From the NCBI GenBank assembly GCA_018816605.1, contig JAHIVS010000110.1, forward strand, positions 1 through 16,191: DNA of 16,191 nucleotides. Direction: 5' to 3'. The position numbers and the translations under genes were made by a program. The stretch comes from Pseudomonadota bacterium (lineage in GTDB: Bacteria > Desulfobacterota > Desulfobacteria > Desulfobacterales > Desulfobacteraceae). The stretch's first letter is position 1. The number at the start of each line of letters is the position of its first letter. Below are positions 1 to 7,439 of the stretch, one piece after another. Below the pieces are notes generated by a model that had not been told where the DNA came from, made no database searches, and saw only the letters and a list, made by a program, of their open reading frames with translations.

Positions 1-18
1 TATTGGAAGGTAAACGCA

Positions 19-480
19 ATGGATGTTAAGTTGGTTAATCCCTTTATAAATGCAACAATAAATGTGCTGGAGACCATGGCATTTGTCAAGGTCGATGCAG
101 GCAGGCCCTATGTAAAAACAGACAATCTTGCTGTGGGGGATGTCACGGGTGTTCTGGGTCTGACAGGGGTTGCCAACGGCACCATTGCAGTAACTTTTGA
201 GGGAAAGTGCATTCTGGCCATTGTCTCCAATATGTTTGGTGAAATCATGGAAAGCCTGAACGATGAAATCGCAGACGCGGTCGGGGAGCTGACCAACATG
301 ATTTCCGGGCAGGCAAGAAGAGAACTCGAACAGGTGGGGAAGGTCTTTAGGGCCGCTATCCCTTCTGTTGTCATTGGGCGCAATCACAGTATCCGGCATT
401 ATTCAGATGGACCCAAGATAGCCATTCCCTTCCGTACCGAGGGTGGAAAATTTACGATTGAGGTATGTTTTGAAAGGTAG
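19..480 (+). CDS. cheX: CheX, CheY-P phosphatase
   Basis: CheX-family chemotaxis protein of 153 residues. Family members remove the phosphate from CheY-P in the cytoplasm and so reset the motor signal. The family's catalytic E-x-x-N signature is visible as E90-L-T-N93, inside a helix reading DAVGELTNMISGQAR, and the length is normal for CheX. The ATG at 19 has a GGAAGG ribosome site at 5-10 with 8 bases of spacing. cheY follows 33 bases downstream on the same strand, which puts the phosphatase beside its expected substrate. The promoter lies before the window. Related CheC and FliY proteins usually carry two phosphatase motifs, and only one is seen here, which favours CheX. Confidence 0.9.
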   Translation: MDVKLVNPFINATINVLETMAFVKVDAGRPYVKTDNLAVGDVTGVLGLTGVANGTIAVTFEGKCILAIVSNMFGEIMESLNDEIADAVGELTNMISGQARRELEQVGKVFRAAIPSVVIGRNHSIRHYSDGPKIAIPFRTEGGKFTIEVCFER

Positions 481-513
481 AAAAGGAGTTTTAATCCATA
501 TAAGGAGGAAAAT

Positions 514-894
514 GTGGCAATGGACACATCCATCAAGGTTCTGATTGTTGACGATTTTGCTACCATGCGCCGTATTCTTAAGAATATTTTAAAACAACTT
601 GGTTTTAAAAATCTTGTGGAAGCTGATGATGGGACAACTGCCTGGGATATTCTGGAAAACCAGGCCATCGACCTTATAATATCAGACTGGAACATGCCCA
701 AAATGACCGGCCTTGAATTGTTAAAAAAGGTGCGTGCAGATTCCCGGTATGCCAGAAAGCCTTTTCTGATGGTAACGGCGGAAGCCCAGAAGCAGAATGT
801 TATTGAAGCGGTTCAGGCTGGGGTTTCCAATTATGTGGTCAAGCCGTTTACGGCAGAGGCCATTTCAGATAAGCTTGCAAAGATTTTAAAATGA
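514..894 (+). CDS. cheY: CheY-type response regulator
   Basis: Single-domain receiver of 126 residues, the usual CheY length. All key residues are present: acidic pair D13-D14, phospho-acceptor D58 in SDWNMP, T88, Y107 and K110 in VKPF. The DWNMP motif and the lack of an output domain fit a motor-binding CheY, which binds FliM when phosphorylated. The start is taken as GTG at 514, with AGGAGG at 503-508 and 5 bases of spacing; the in-frame ATG at 520 (11 bases) is an alternative that shortens the protein by two residues. The stop codon overlaps the next gene by ATGA, so the downstream sigma-54 activator is translationally coupled. That coupling leaves open a second role as a trans-acting receiver for the activator. 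Confidence 0.93.
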   Translation: MAMDTSIKVLIVDDFATMRRILKNILKQLGFKNLVEADDGTTAWDILENQAIDLIISDWNMPKMTGLELLKKVRADSRYARKPFLMVTAEAQKQNVIEAVQAGVSNYVVKPFTAEAISDKLAKILK

Positions 895-1955
895 GTCTGG
901 TTCCCATTGCGGAAAGTGCGTCTGAACATCCAGTGGGATCGGAGGAGGGTATTGGAAAAACCGAATTCGACAGGAGCGGTATTGCCGGTGCAAGCAAGGG
1001 GCTGCTTAAAGTCCTTAATAGGGCTCGCAAAGTTGCCGGATCGGATTCTTCCGTATTGATTACAGGAGAGAGCGGTACGGGAAAAGAGTTGATAGCCAGG
1101 GCCATTCATAGCAATAGTCCCAGGCGGAATGGTCCCATGGTGATTATCAATTGCGGCGCTATCCCCAGCGAATTGCTTGAAAGTGAGCTGTTCGGGCATG
1201 AAAAAGGCGCCTTTACAGGTGCCCATCGTTCACGGGTCGGCCGGTTTGAAATCGCAGACCGGGGGACGATTTTTTTGGATGAAATCGGAGATATGAGTCC
1301 GGATTTACAGGTTAAATTGCTGCGGGCCATTCAGGAACGTCAGTTTGAAAGGGTGGGCGGAACCCAGACCATTTCCGTGGATATCCGGGTGATTTCCGCC
1401 ACCAACAAAGATCTTTCAGCCGCCATTGAAAAGGGACGGTTTCGGGAGGATTTGTATTATCGGCTCAATGTCATTCCCATTCATATTCTGCCCTTGCGGG
1501 AACGCAAGGAGGATATTCTTCCACTTTCAGATCATTTTCAGAACACCTTATTGCTGCGGTCTCCTGATTATCAGGCGAAACGCTTTTCAGATGAGGCTGC
1601 CCGTGTTTTGCTCAACTATGACTGGCCCGGCAATATCCGGGAACTTGAAAACCTGATTGAACGTATTTCAGTGCTTGTGGAGGGCACGGATATTCAGGTT
1701 CGCGATTTGCCGGAATGTATGACCCATGCTTCTTCCCATAAAACCTCCCCCTCTGTTGCTTCTTTTTTTTCCAATGAGATCGGCTTTAACGAGGCCGTAG
1801 ATCTTTATCAGCGAGCGCTTATTTCCCATGCCCTGAATGAAAGCGGCTGGGTAAAGGCCAAGGCGGCTGAGATGCTGAAGATGAACCGGACCACCCTGGT
1901 TGAAAAAATCAAGAAAATGGATATCAGACCTGAATCGGAGATGCCATTTTTTTGA
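891..1955 (+). CDS. Sigma-54 activator without receiver domain
   Basis: Bacterial enhancer-binding protein of 354 residues that would use ATP hydrolysis to open sigma-54 promoters. Visible AAA+ motifs are Walker A GESGTGKE (59-66), the sigma-54 contact loop GAFTGA (106-111), Walker B TIFLDE (126-131), sensor I ISATN (168-172) and the sensor II region GNIREL around R250. A Fis-type helix-turn-helix lies at about 304-345. Only about 30 residues precede the AAA+ domain, so there is no receiver, GAF or PAS domain, as in PspF-like activators. It overlaps cheY by ATGA. Its place at the head of a flagellar cluster with three sigma-54 promoters suggests it is a flagellar master or class regulator (FleQ/FlrA/FlrC-like role, inferred). 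Control must come in trans or through expression level. Confidence 0.9.
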   Translation: MSLVPIAESASEHPVGSEEGIGKTEFDRSGIAGASKGLLKVLNRARKVAGSDSSVLITGESGTGKELIARAIHSNSPRRNGPMVIINCGAIPSELLESELFGHEKGAFTGAHRSRVGRFEIADRGTIFLDEIGDMSPDLQVKLLRAIQERQFERVGGTQTISVDIRVISATNKDLSAAIEKGRFREDLYYRLNVIPIHILPLRERKEDILPLSDHFQNTLLLRSPDYQAKRFSDEAARVLLNYDWPGNIRELENLIERISVLVEGTDIQVRDLPECMTHASSHKTSPSVASFFSNEIGFNEAVDLYQRALISHALNESGWVKAKAAEMLKMNRTTLVEKIKKMDIRPESEMPFF

Positions 1956-2008
1956 CGGACTACCGATATTTGAACGCATTTGATATCAGGTGGCCGGTCG
2001 TGGGTATG

Positions 2009-2022
2009 GCCTGTTGCCAGGC
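2009..2022 (+). other. Small hairpin after the first activator gene
   Basis: GCCTG and CAGGC form a perfect 5-bp stem around the loop TTGC, 54 bases after the stop of the receiverless activator gene. There is no proper T-run after it, so a terminator function is doubtful. It could equally be part of an activator-binding region upstream of the sigma-54 promoter at 2061. Confidence 0.2.
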
Positions 2023-2060
2023 TTGTTCCCAGAGTTGAACCGGCAACGCATATTCTACCA

Positions 2061-2076
2061 TGGCATATTATTTGCT
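2061..2076 (+). promoter_or_regulatory. Sigma-54 promoter of the TPR gene
   Basis: TGGCATATTATTTGCT matches the sigma-54 consensus TGGCAC-N5-TTGCW except for T in place of C at position 6. The GG (2062-2063) and GC (2074-2075) elements have the required 10-base spacing. The predicted transcript start is near 2087, about 35 bases before the TPR gene ATG at 2122. Genes for sigma-54 activators lie on both sides of this transcription unit. Confidence 0.82.
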
Positions 2077-2121
2077 TTGTTAATTCTCTAATACTATCAA
2101 ACCATAGGGCAAGAAAAGATT

Positions 2122-4692
2122 ATGAGAGAATTTGGCACCAAGTATCTGAAATTGTTTCAACAGACAGGCCTGTTGATGTTGATTCTGGTATTCATACCAG
2201 GCACTGCCATGGCGAAAATAAAAATAGAAAAAATGGTCATCCGGAGCAATCCCCTGGTTCTTGAGCTTTTTGTCGGTCAAAAGGTTCCTGTAAAGGTCAT
2301 CAAAATAGAGGAAAAAGAGTTGCTGGTGGCCTTAAAGAATGCAATGCTCTCTAAAAATTTCAAGATTTTCGGCGCAGACAATCCGGCAATCAGGGACATC
2401 AGTGTTGAGGCCCTTGAGGGGGATGTGGTGGCTGTGATGGTGACCGGTAAAATACCCTTTGGAGATATCCGTTCCGGCTATAATACCGCTGGTTCAAGTT
2501 TTTCAATCAATCTTGGGAAAACCGTGAAAGCGGTGCCGTCTCCTCCGCCGGTTCCGGTAAAAACCGTTTCCCGGGTGCCCGGACCCCAGTTGTCTGAAAA
2601 ACCACTTGAAAAAAAGACAATAGAAAAGAGACCAGGGGTCAGCCCCAAGCCCCAAACGCAAGCGGCCCCGGGCCTTCAGAAACAGGCAGCGGTTGTGCCT
2701 GTGGAAAAAAAGAGCGTCAAAGAATCAACACCGCCCTTGTACAGTCCTCCGAAAAGGGAAAAAACTGAATTCAAAGGGGACATCAGCGATCTATACCGGG
2801 TGATTGATAAGTTTGGGTGCAAATCAGAAGAGATTGAAAAGGCCATTGCCATGGTGGGAAAAAAAATGGATAAGGCGGCCTTTGAGGTGCTGGAGAACCA
2901 TCTGTCGAAAGAAGCGTCCTCCTGCCGTGAGCAGGCATATTATCTGCGGGCCTATACCTACTATAAAAGCATAGTGGAGAAGGATTATACCCATTTGATC
3001 AAGGCGGAAAGGATGTTTCAGGATGCCCTGGTTTCTTTTCCGAAATCTGACTATGTACCCTTTGCCTATGCCGCCATTGGCATGATTCATACGGCCTTAA
3101 AAAATACTTCGGCGGCCGAGGGGTATTTTAATATTGTAAAGCAGGGATATGCGCAATATTCAGGGATGCCGGAAGTGGAGTATCACCTGGCCGGCGTTTA
3201 TGCTGAAAAAGGGTATACGGATAAGGCATTGCAGTTTTACAAACAGGTGTTTGAATCGTCTCTGGAGAATAATTATATCCCCGATGCAGGGGTCGGGTAT
3301 GGAAAGGCGCTTTACCAGAAGAAACGATATTTTGACGCCCTGTCTGTGTTTAATTATGTGGTCGAGTCAAATGTCAAAAAAATATATGAGGCCCCTGAGC
3401 TGTTGCAGCTCATGTCAAATGCCAATTTTGAGCTGGGATTGAACCGCCCGGCAAGACAAACCTTTATGCGCCTGTTAAATTTGTTCCCGGGGATACCCGA
3501 AAGAGATGTCATCTTGAGCAAAGTGGGGGATACCTATGGGATGGAAAACAATCCGGAAAAAGCTACCCGGATCTATGAACTGGTCCGGGAAAAATTTCCG
3601 GATTCCCAGGGTTATATCAATGCCTCCATCGGAATAGCGCGGTATTTGAAAACCGACCAGGAAAAAATTGAGATCTATGAGATGATCAAGCAAAAATTTC
3701 CGGAAAACACCTATGCCCGGATCGCCATGATGCGTCTGGCTGAGATTTATCAGAAAAACAAGGAATATAATAAATGCATTAAGGAAATTGAGGACCTTTT
3801 GTCAACCCATCCCAGGGGATTGCAGTATGAAGCCATAAAATTGATGCAAAAGGCCTATGAGGCCTTGTTCGAAAAGCAATTAAAGGCAGATGAGTACACC
3901 TCGGTTCTGAGCCGATATGAATCAGAGCATATCAAACTGGACAAGATGGGAAGCCGGGAGATTGCCTTCAGTGTCGGGATCGCTTATTCAAAGGCAGGTT
4001 TATATGAGCAATCATTTAACCATTTGATTAGTGCCTATAAACAGTATAAAAGGTCCTTGCGATCTCCTGAATTGCTTTTTGGTCTGGGGGTTGCCATGGA
4101 CGAATCCGGAAGGGATGATGATGCCGTGAAATTATTGGCAGCTTTTTCCAAACAATTCCCAAAGGACCGGCATCGGGTTGAGGCATTGATCCGCATGGGG
4201 CAGATCTACATGGAAAAAGATCAGTTTGATCGGTCTGCTGAAACCCTGGAAACAGCATATGCCATCTCGGGCAAGTATCTGGAAAAGGGACGTATCCTTA
4301 TTCTGAAGTCCGATATATATGAAAAAAAGAAGGATCTGAAAACCGCATCCAAGCTTCGCGAACAGGCAATAAAGGATTTTGCTGCGGCGCCCGGCAAAAA
4401 TTATACCGTCATGACAGCGGCGTACAAGACCCTGGGCAATGCCTATTTGGGGCTCAAATCCTATGTTCAGGCGGCAGATGCATTTTCAAGGGCATTGGGT
4501 TTTTCCGAAGGGGACAGGGCTAAGGCCAACCTGGGATTTTTACTGGGAGACGCCTATCAAAAGGGAAATATAATCAATAAAGCCAAACAAGCCTTTGAGC
4601 AGGTTGCAGGCAATAATGATAGTGTATGGGCAAGGCTTGCCAGGCAACGGCTGAGTACCCTGGAACTGGCAGAAACAGCAATAAATTCTTAA
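2122..4692 (+). CDS. Secreted TPR-repeat protein of flagellar cluster
   Basis: Protein of 856 residues and unknown function. Residues 1-31 are a signal peptide with a hydrophobic core at 16-26 and a probable signal peptidase I site after AMA, so the protein should be periplasmic. Residues about 33-132 form a beta-rich domain that loosely resembles AMIN domains. A Pro/Lys-rich linker follows (about 135-215), then an alpha-helical solenoid of roughly 14 TPR-like units from about 220 to the C-terminus, with typical patterns such as A-x-G-x-x-Y and F-P-x-S. Two cysteines (233, 268) could form a disulfide. Expression starts from the sigma-54 promoter at 2061, and the next gene is a sigma-54 activator. 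The domain order recalls PflA, a periplasmic TPR scaffold of Campylobacter motors, but homology is not shown here. The ribosome site is weak (purine-rich AAGAAAAG). Confidence 0.85.
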   Translation: MREFGTKYLKLFQQTGLLMLILVFIPGTAMAKIKIEKMVIRSNPLVLELFVGQKVPVKVIKIEEKELLVALKNAMLSKNFKIFGADNPAIRDISVEALEGDVVAVMVTGKIPFGDIRSGYNTAGSSFSINLGKTVKAVPSPPPVPVKTVSRVPGPQLSEKPLEKKTIEKRPGVSPKPQTQAAPGLQKQAAVVPVEKKSVKESTPPLYSPPKREKTEFKGDISDLYRVIDKFGCKSEEIEKAIAMVGKKMDKAAFEVLENHLSKEASSCREQAYYLRAYTYYKSIVEKDYTHLIKAERMFQDALVSFPKSDYVPFAYAAIGMIHTALKNTSAAEGYFNIVKQGYAQYSGMPEVEYHLAGVYAEKGYTDKALQFYKQVFESSLENNYIPDAGVGYGKALYQKKRYFDALSVFNYVVESNVKKIYEAPELLQLMSNANFELGLNRPARQTFMRLLNLFPGIPERDVILSKVGDTYGMENNPEKATRIYELVREKFPDSQGYINASIGIARYLKTDQEKIEIYEMIKQKFPENTYARIAMMRLAEIYQKNKEYNKCIKEIEDLLSTHPRGLQYEAIKLMQKAYEALFEKQLKADEYTSVLSRYESEHIKLDKMGSREIAFSVGIAYSKAGLYEQSFNHLISAYKQYKRSLRSPELLFGLGVAMDESGRDDDAVKLLAAFSKQFPKDRHRVEALIRMGQIYMEKDQFDRSAETLETAYAISGKYLEKGRILILKSDIYEKKKDLKTASKLREQAIKDFAAAPGKNYTVMTAAYKTLGNAYLGLKSYVQAADAFSRALGFSEGDRAKANLGFLLGDAYQKGNIINKAKQAFEQVAGNNDSVWARLARQRLSTLELAETAINS

Positions 4693-4715
4693 GGGGTGGA
4701 AAGCAGAACGTTTAT

Positions 4716-6083
4716 ATGCCCGGACACCGAATTTTTATTATATTGGAAAATCCCAAGGAACGGATGGCCTATGTAAGGTTGTTTGAGGATCTGGGATTTT
4801 TGGTGGACGCTGTTCCGGACGGGACAACGGCATTGGAATATCTTGTTGAAAACAAGCCTGATATTGTCATTGCCGATGACACCACCCCCGGATTTCCCGC
4901 CATTGCGTTTTTAAAAACAATTGCAGAAACGCAACTGGATTGCAAGACCATTATTATCACACCCGAGCCTGTGGTGGACTATGCCATAAATCTGATGCGA
5001 CACGGGGCAATGGATTATCTGGTTAAACCCGTTGACCTTCGCCAGCTGGAATTGAGTGCAAGAAGGGCGCTTTTGTCAAAAACAGCCGACGCTCCCCAGG
5101 AAGAAAAGCGTGTCCGGAATCAAAATAAGCAGGCGACCATTATCACCCAGGATCCAGGGATGCTGAATCTTTTAAATTTGGCATCCCGGGTGGCCGATTC
5201 CAGTGCCTCCATCCTGATCCAGGGGGAGAGCGGTACGGGCAAGGAGCTGTTTGCCAGATATCTCCATGAAAAAAGCCGGAGACATGCAGGGCCTTTCGTT
5301 GCCATCAATTGTGCAGCCCTGCCTGAAAACCTGCTGGAAAGTGAGTTGTTCGGCCATGAAAAAGGGGCATTTACGGGTGCCATCTCCCGAAAACCGGGAA
5401 AGTTTGAGCTGGCCAATCTTGGAACGCTTTTTCTGGATGAGATTACGGAAATGCAATTTCATCTCCAGGCAAAATTATTGCGGGTGATCCAGGAGCGTGT
5501 TGTGGATCGGGTGGGGGGAACAGAGCCTGTGGAAGTGGACGTCAGGGTCATTGCCACCACCAACAGGAACGCCATGGAAGCGGTTGAAAACGGGAATTTT
5601 CGCAAGGATTTGTACTATAGGCTGAACACCATTCCCCTTGTCATCCCTCCCCTGCGGGAGCGCATCGGTGACCTTTTGCCCTTGTGCGATTTTTTTATAA
5701 AAAAATACTGCAAAATTGACGGAAGGGATGTCAAAGGAATGACAAATCAGACAATCGCATTTCTTTCAGCCCATCCTTTTTCCGGCAATGTCAGAGAACT
5801 TGAAAATATAATTCACAGGTCCGTACTCTTGGCCGACTCTGACCTTATCACCCCCAAGGACCTCCTGCTGGACGGGGCGGACTTGCCGGCAGACTTGCCG
5901 GGGGAATCGGACGAACAAGGGGCCTTGGACCTGTCCACCGGTTCCCTGAGGGAGATGGAACAGAAAATGATCTATCAAACCCTTGACCAGACCGAAGGGA
6001 ACAGGACCCATGCGGCTAAAATACTGGGCATCAGCGTCAGAACCCTGAGAAACAAACTCAACGAATATAAAGAAAGTCTCTGA
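4716..6083 (+). CDS. Sigma-54 response regulator, degenerate receiver
   Basis: NtrC-type regulator of 455 residues: receiver (about 4-120), AAA+ domain (about 140-380), Fis helix-turn-helix (about 412-453). AAA+ motifs are Walker A GESGTGKE (170-177), GAFTGA (217-222) and Walker B TLFLDE (237-242). The receiver keeps a candidate phospho-acceptor D54, T82 and K104, but the Mg-binding acidic pair is replaced by L10-E11, so normal phosphorylation is doubtful. The ATG at 4716 is chosen because the receiver fold begins right after it; a longer reading from 4626 would overlap the TPR gene by 67 bases and add residues with no domain. A GGGGTGGA sequence at 4693-4700 is a distant ribosome site, so the start is not certain. 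The flgB sigma-54 promoter lies 9 bases after the stop, making this a likely flagellar class regulator (FlgR/FlrC/FleR-like role, inferred). Confidence 0.9.
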   Translation: MPGHRIFIILENPKERMAYVRLFEDLGFLVDAVPDGTTALEYLVENKPDIVIADDTTPGFPAIAFLKTIAETQLDCKTIIITPEPVVDYAINLMRHGAMDYLVKPVDLRQLELSARRALLSKTADAPQEEKRVRNQNKQATIITQDPGMLNLLNLASRVADSSASILIQGESGTGKELFARYLHEKSRRHAGPFVAINCAALPENLLESELFGHEKGAFTGAISRKPGKFELANLGTLFLDEITEMQFHLQAKLLRVIQERVVDRVGGTEPVEVDVRVIATTNRNAMEAVENGNFRKDLYYRLNTIPLVIPPLRERIGDLLPLCDFFIKKYCKIDGRDVKGMTNQTIAFLSAHPFSGNVRELENIIHRSVLLADSDLITPKDLLLDGADLPADLPGESDEQGALDLSTGSLREMEQKMIYQTLDQTEGNRTHAAKILGISVRTLRNKLNEYKESL

Positions 6084-6092
6084 TATCCATCC

Positions 6093-6108
6093 CGGCATAT
6101 AATTTGCA
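6093..6108 (+). promoter_or_regulatory. Sigma-54 promoter of the flgB operon
   Basis: CGGCATATAATTTGCA has GG at 6094-6095 and GC at 6106-6107 with the exact 10-base spacing of sigma-54 promoters. It differs from the consensus at the first base and at position 6 (T for C). The predicted start is near 6119, leaving about 55 bases of leader before the flgB ATG. It sits in the 90-base gap after the sigma-54 regulator gene and probably drives flgB through the MotE-family gene. Confidence 0.8.
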
Positions 6109-6173
6109 ACCCTGAATTCGGTATGACGTGTTGACAAGGGTGAAGTCTTATTTAATCGGGAGCAAAGAGAAAA

Positions 6174-6584
6174 ATGACAGATTCAAGAATTTTTGGCCGA
6201 CCCCATAAAATTATTGCCAAATCCCTGGACATATCTGCCAGACGTCACAACTTGATTGCCGGCAATATCGCCAACATGGATACCATTGGATATGAACCCA
6301 GTGATCTGGATTTCCAAAAAACCCTGAAGCGGGCCATGGGAGACCGGGAACCCGATTATGTGGGGAAAACCCATCAAATGCATTTGTCTCCCTATGGAGA
6401 GGAACCTTTCTCAATGGGCGGGAGCAATAGTGAAGAGGTGGATATCTATCACCTGGATTCTGTCAATATCGATACGGAAATGATGCATCTGATGGAAAAC
6501 AATATCAAATATAAGACCACAGCTGAATTGCTGTTGCGCAAAATGACGATACTCAACTATTCCATTGATGAAGGAGGCAAATAA
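6174..6584 (+). CDS. flgB: FlgB, proximal rod protein
   Basis: Flagellar proximal rod subunit of 136 residues, exported by the flagellar type III system and assembled on the MS ring with FliE and FlgC. The N-terminal rod motif is clear: NLIAGNIANMDTIGYEPSDLDF (about residues 25-46), containing the A-N-x-x-T-x-G-Y signature. The C-terminal helix (LMENNIKYKTTAELLLRKM) is also typical. The ATG at 6174 lies after a purine-rich leader with only a weak ribosome site (GGGAG at 6158-6162). It is the first gene of a tight operon, 65 bases after the sigma-54 promoter and 3 bases before flgC. Confidence 0.95.
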   Translation: MTDSRIFGRPHKIIAKSLDISARRHNLIAGNIANMDTIGYEPSDLDFQKTLKRAMGDREPDYVGKTHQMHLSPYGEEPFSMGGSNSEEVDIYHLDSVNIDTEMMHLMENNIKYKTTAELLLRKMTILNYSIDEGGK

Positions 6585-6587
6585 AAT

Positions 6588-7085
6588 ATGGATCTTCTGA
6601 ATGCATCAAAAATAAGCGGTACTGCCCTGGCAGCCCATCGTACCAAACTCAACGTTATCGCGGAAAACCTTGCCAATGTGGATACCACCCGAACGGCTGA
6701 GGGCGGGCCCTACAGACGGAAGATGGTGGTGTTCAAGGGCGATGACATCGATTCCTTCAAAAGTGTAATTGAAAAGAAACAGGCCAAAAAGGAAATAGCG
6801 GGAATCGAACTGGCTCCCATTGAGCTGGGTCCAATCAAAAAGGACGATAAGGGAAACGGGGTAAAGGTAGACCAGATCGTCCGGTCCCAGGAGGACTTCG
6901 CCCTGGTGTACAACCCGGCCCACCCGGATGCAGATCCTGAAACCGGGTACGTGCGAATGCCCAATGTGGATCATTTGACGGAAATCGCCGACATGCTGGT
7001 GGCCAGAAGAAGCTATGAGGCCAGTGTTACAGCTTTGTCAACCACCAAGGATATGGTGGCAAAAACCCTGGAGATCGGAAGATAA
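6588..7085 (+). CDS. flgC: FlgC, proximal rod protein
   Basis: Flagellar proximal rod subunit of 165 residues. The N-terminal rod signature NVIAENLANVDTTRT appears at about residues 22-36, followed by GGPYRRK, which is characteristic of FlgC. The C-terminal segment (LVARRSYEASVTALSTTKDM) matches the conserved rod C-terminal helix. The protein is slightly longer than many FlgC proteins because of a charged middle segment (about 50-90). The ATG at 6588 has AGGAGG at 6572-6577, 10 bases away. It starts 3 bases after flgB and precedes fliE by 14 bases. Confidence 0.95.
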   Translation: MDLLNASKISGTALAAHRTKLNVIAENLANVDTTRTAEGGPYRRKMVVFKGDDIDSFKSVIEKKQAKKEIAGIELAPIELGPIKKDDKGNGVKVDQIVRSQEDFALVYNPAHPDADPETGYVRMPNVDHLTEIADMLVARRSYEASVTALSTTKDMVAKTLEIGR

Positions 7086-7099
7086 TTTAGGAGGCAGCA

Positions 7100-7396
7100 A
7101 TGGCAGAGACGAATGGTATCGGAAACACAAAAATTTCCCTGCAGACCGAACCCTTGTCCCAGAGAATTGAAAGGCGGAGCCCTGAATTTTCAGAGAGGGT
7201 AAAGGCAGCCGTGTTGGATGTGAATTCAAAACAAAATATTGGGGATGAATCAATCGAGGCGGTGATCCAGGAAAAGATGGGACTCCATGAAGGGATGATG
7301 GCCCTGGGTTCTGCAAGCACTTCCCTGAAATTACTGGCCCAGGTCAGAAATAAGGTCATGACAGCCTATAACGAAGTCATGCGCATGCAAGTATAA
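7100..7396 (+). CDS. fliE: FliE, MS-ring/rod adaptor
   Basis: FliE, 98 residues, links the FliF MS ring to the proximal rod and is an early export substrate. The C-terminal half carries the conserved FliE pattern, with an H-E-x-M segment (LHEGMMALGSASTSLKLL) and the ending AYNEVMRMQV, close to the family's usual end. The N-terminal 30 residues are polar and variable, as expected. A strong AGGAGG at 7089-7094 lies 5 bases before the ATG. The position between flgC and fliF is the standard order. Confidence 0.95.
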   Translation: MAETNGIGNTKISLQTEPLSQRIERRSPEFSERVKAAVLDVNSKQNIGDESIEAVIQEKMGLHEGMMALGSASTSLKLLAQVRNKVMTAYNEVMRMQV

Positions 7397-7439
7397 TCGG
7401 GGGATAATTTGTTCATAAAGGATAAAATGGAGCAGCCGG

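Noticed and set aside
4627..4680. Possible sigma-54 promoter just before the second sigma-54 regulator
   Set aside because: Two TGG...GC candidates are present but the GG-GC spacing is 9 or 8 bases rather than 10, and the TTGC or TGGCA half is poor. The gene is probably read from the promoter at 2061.
4626..4715. N-terminal extension of the second sigma-54 regulator from an upstream ATG
   Set aside because: It would overlap the TPR gene by 67 bases and adds 30 residues with no domain before the receiver; the ATG at 4716 fits the receiver start.
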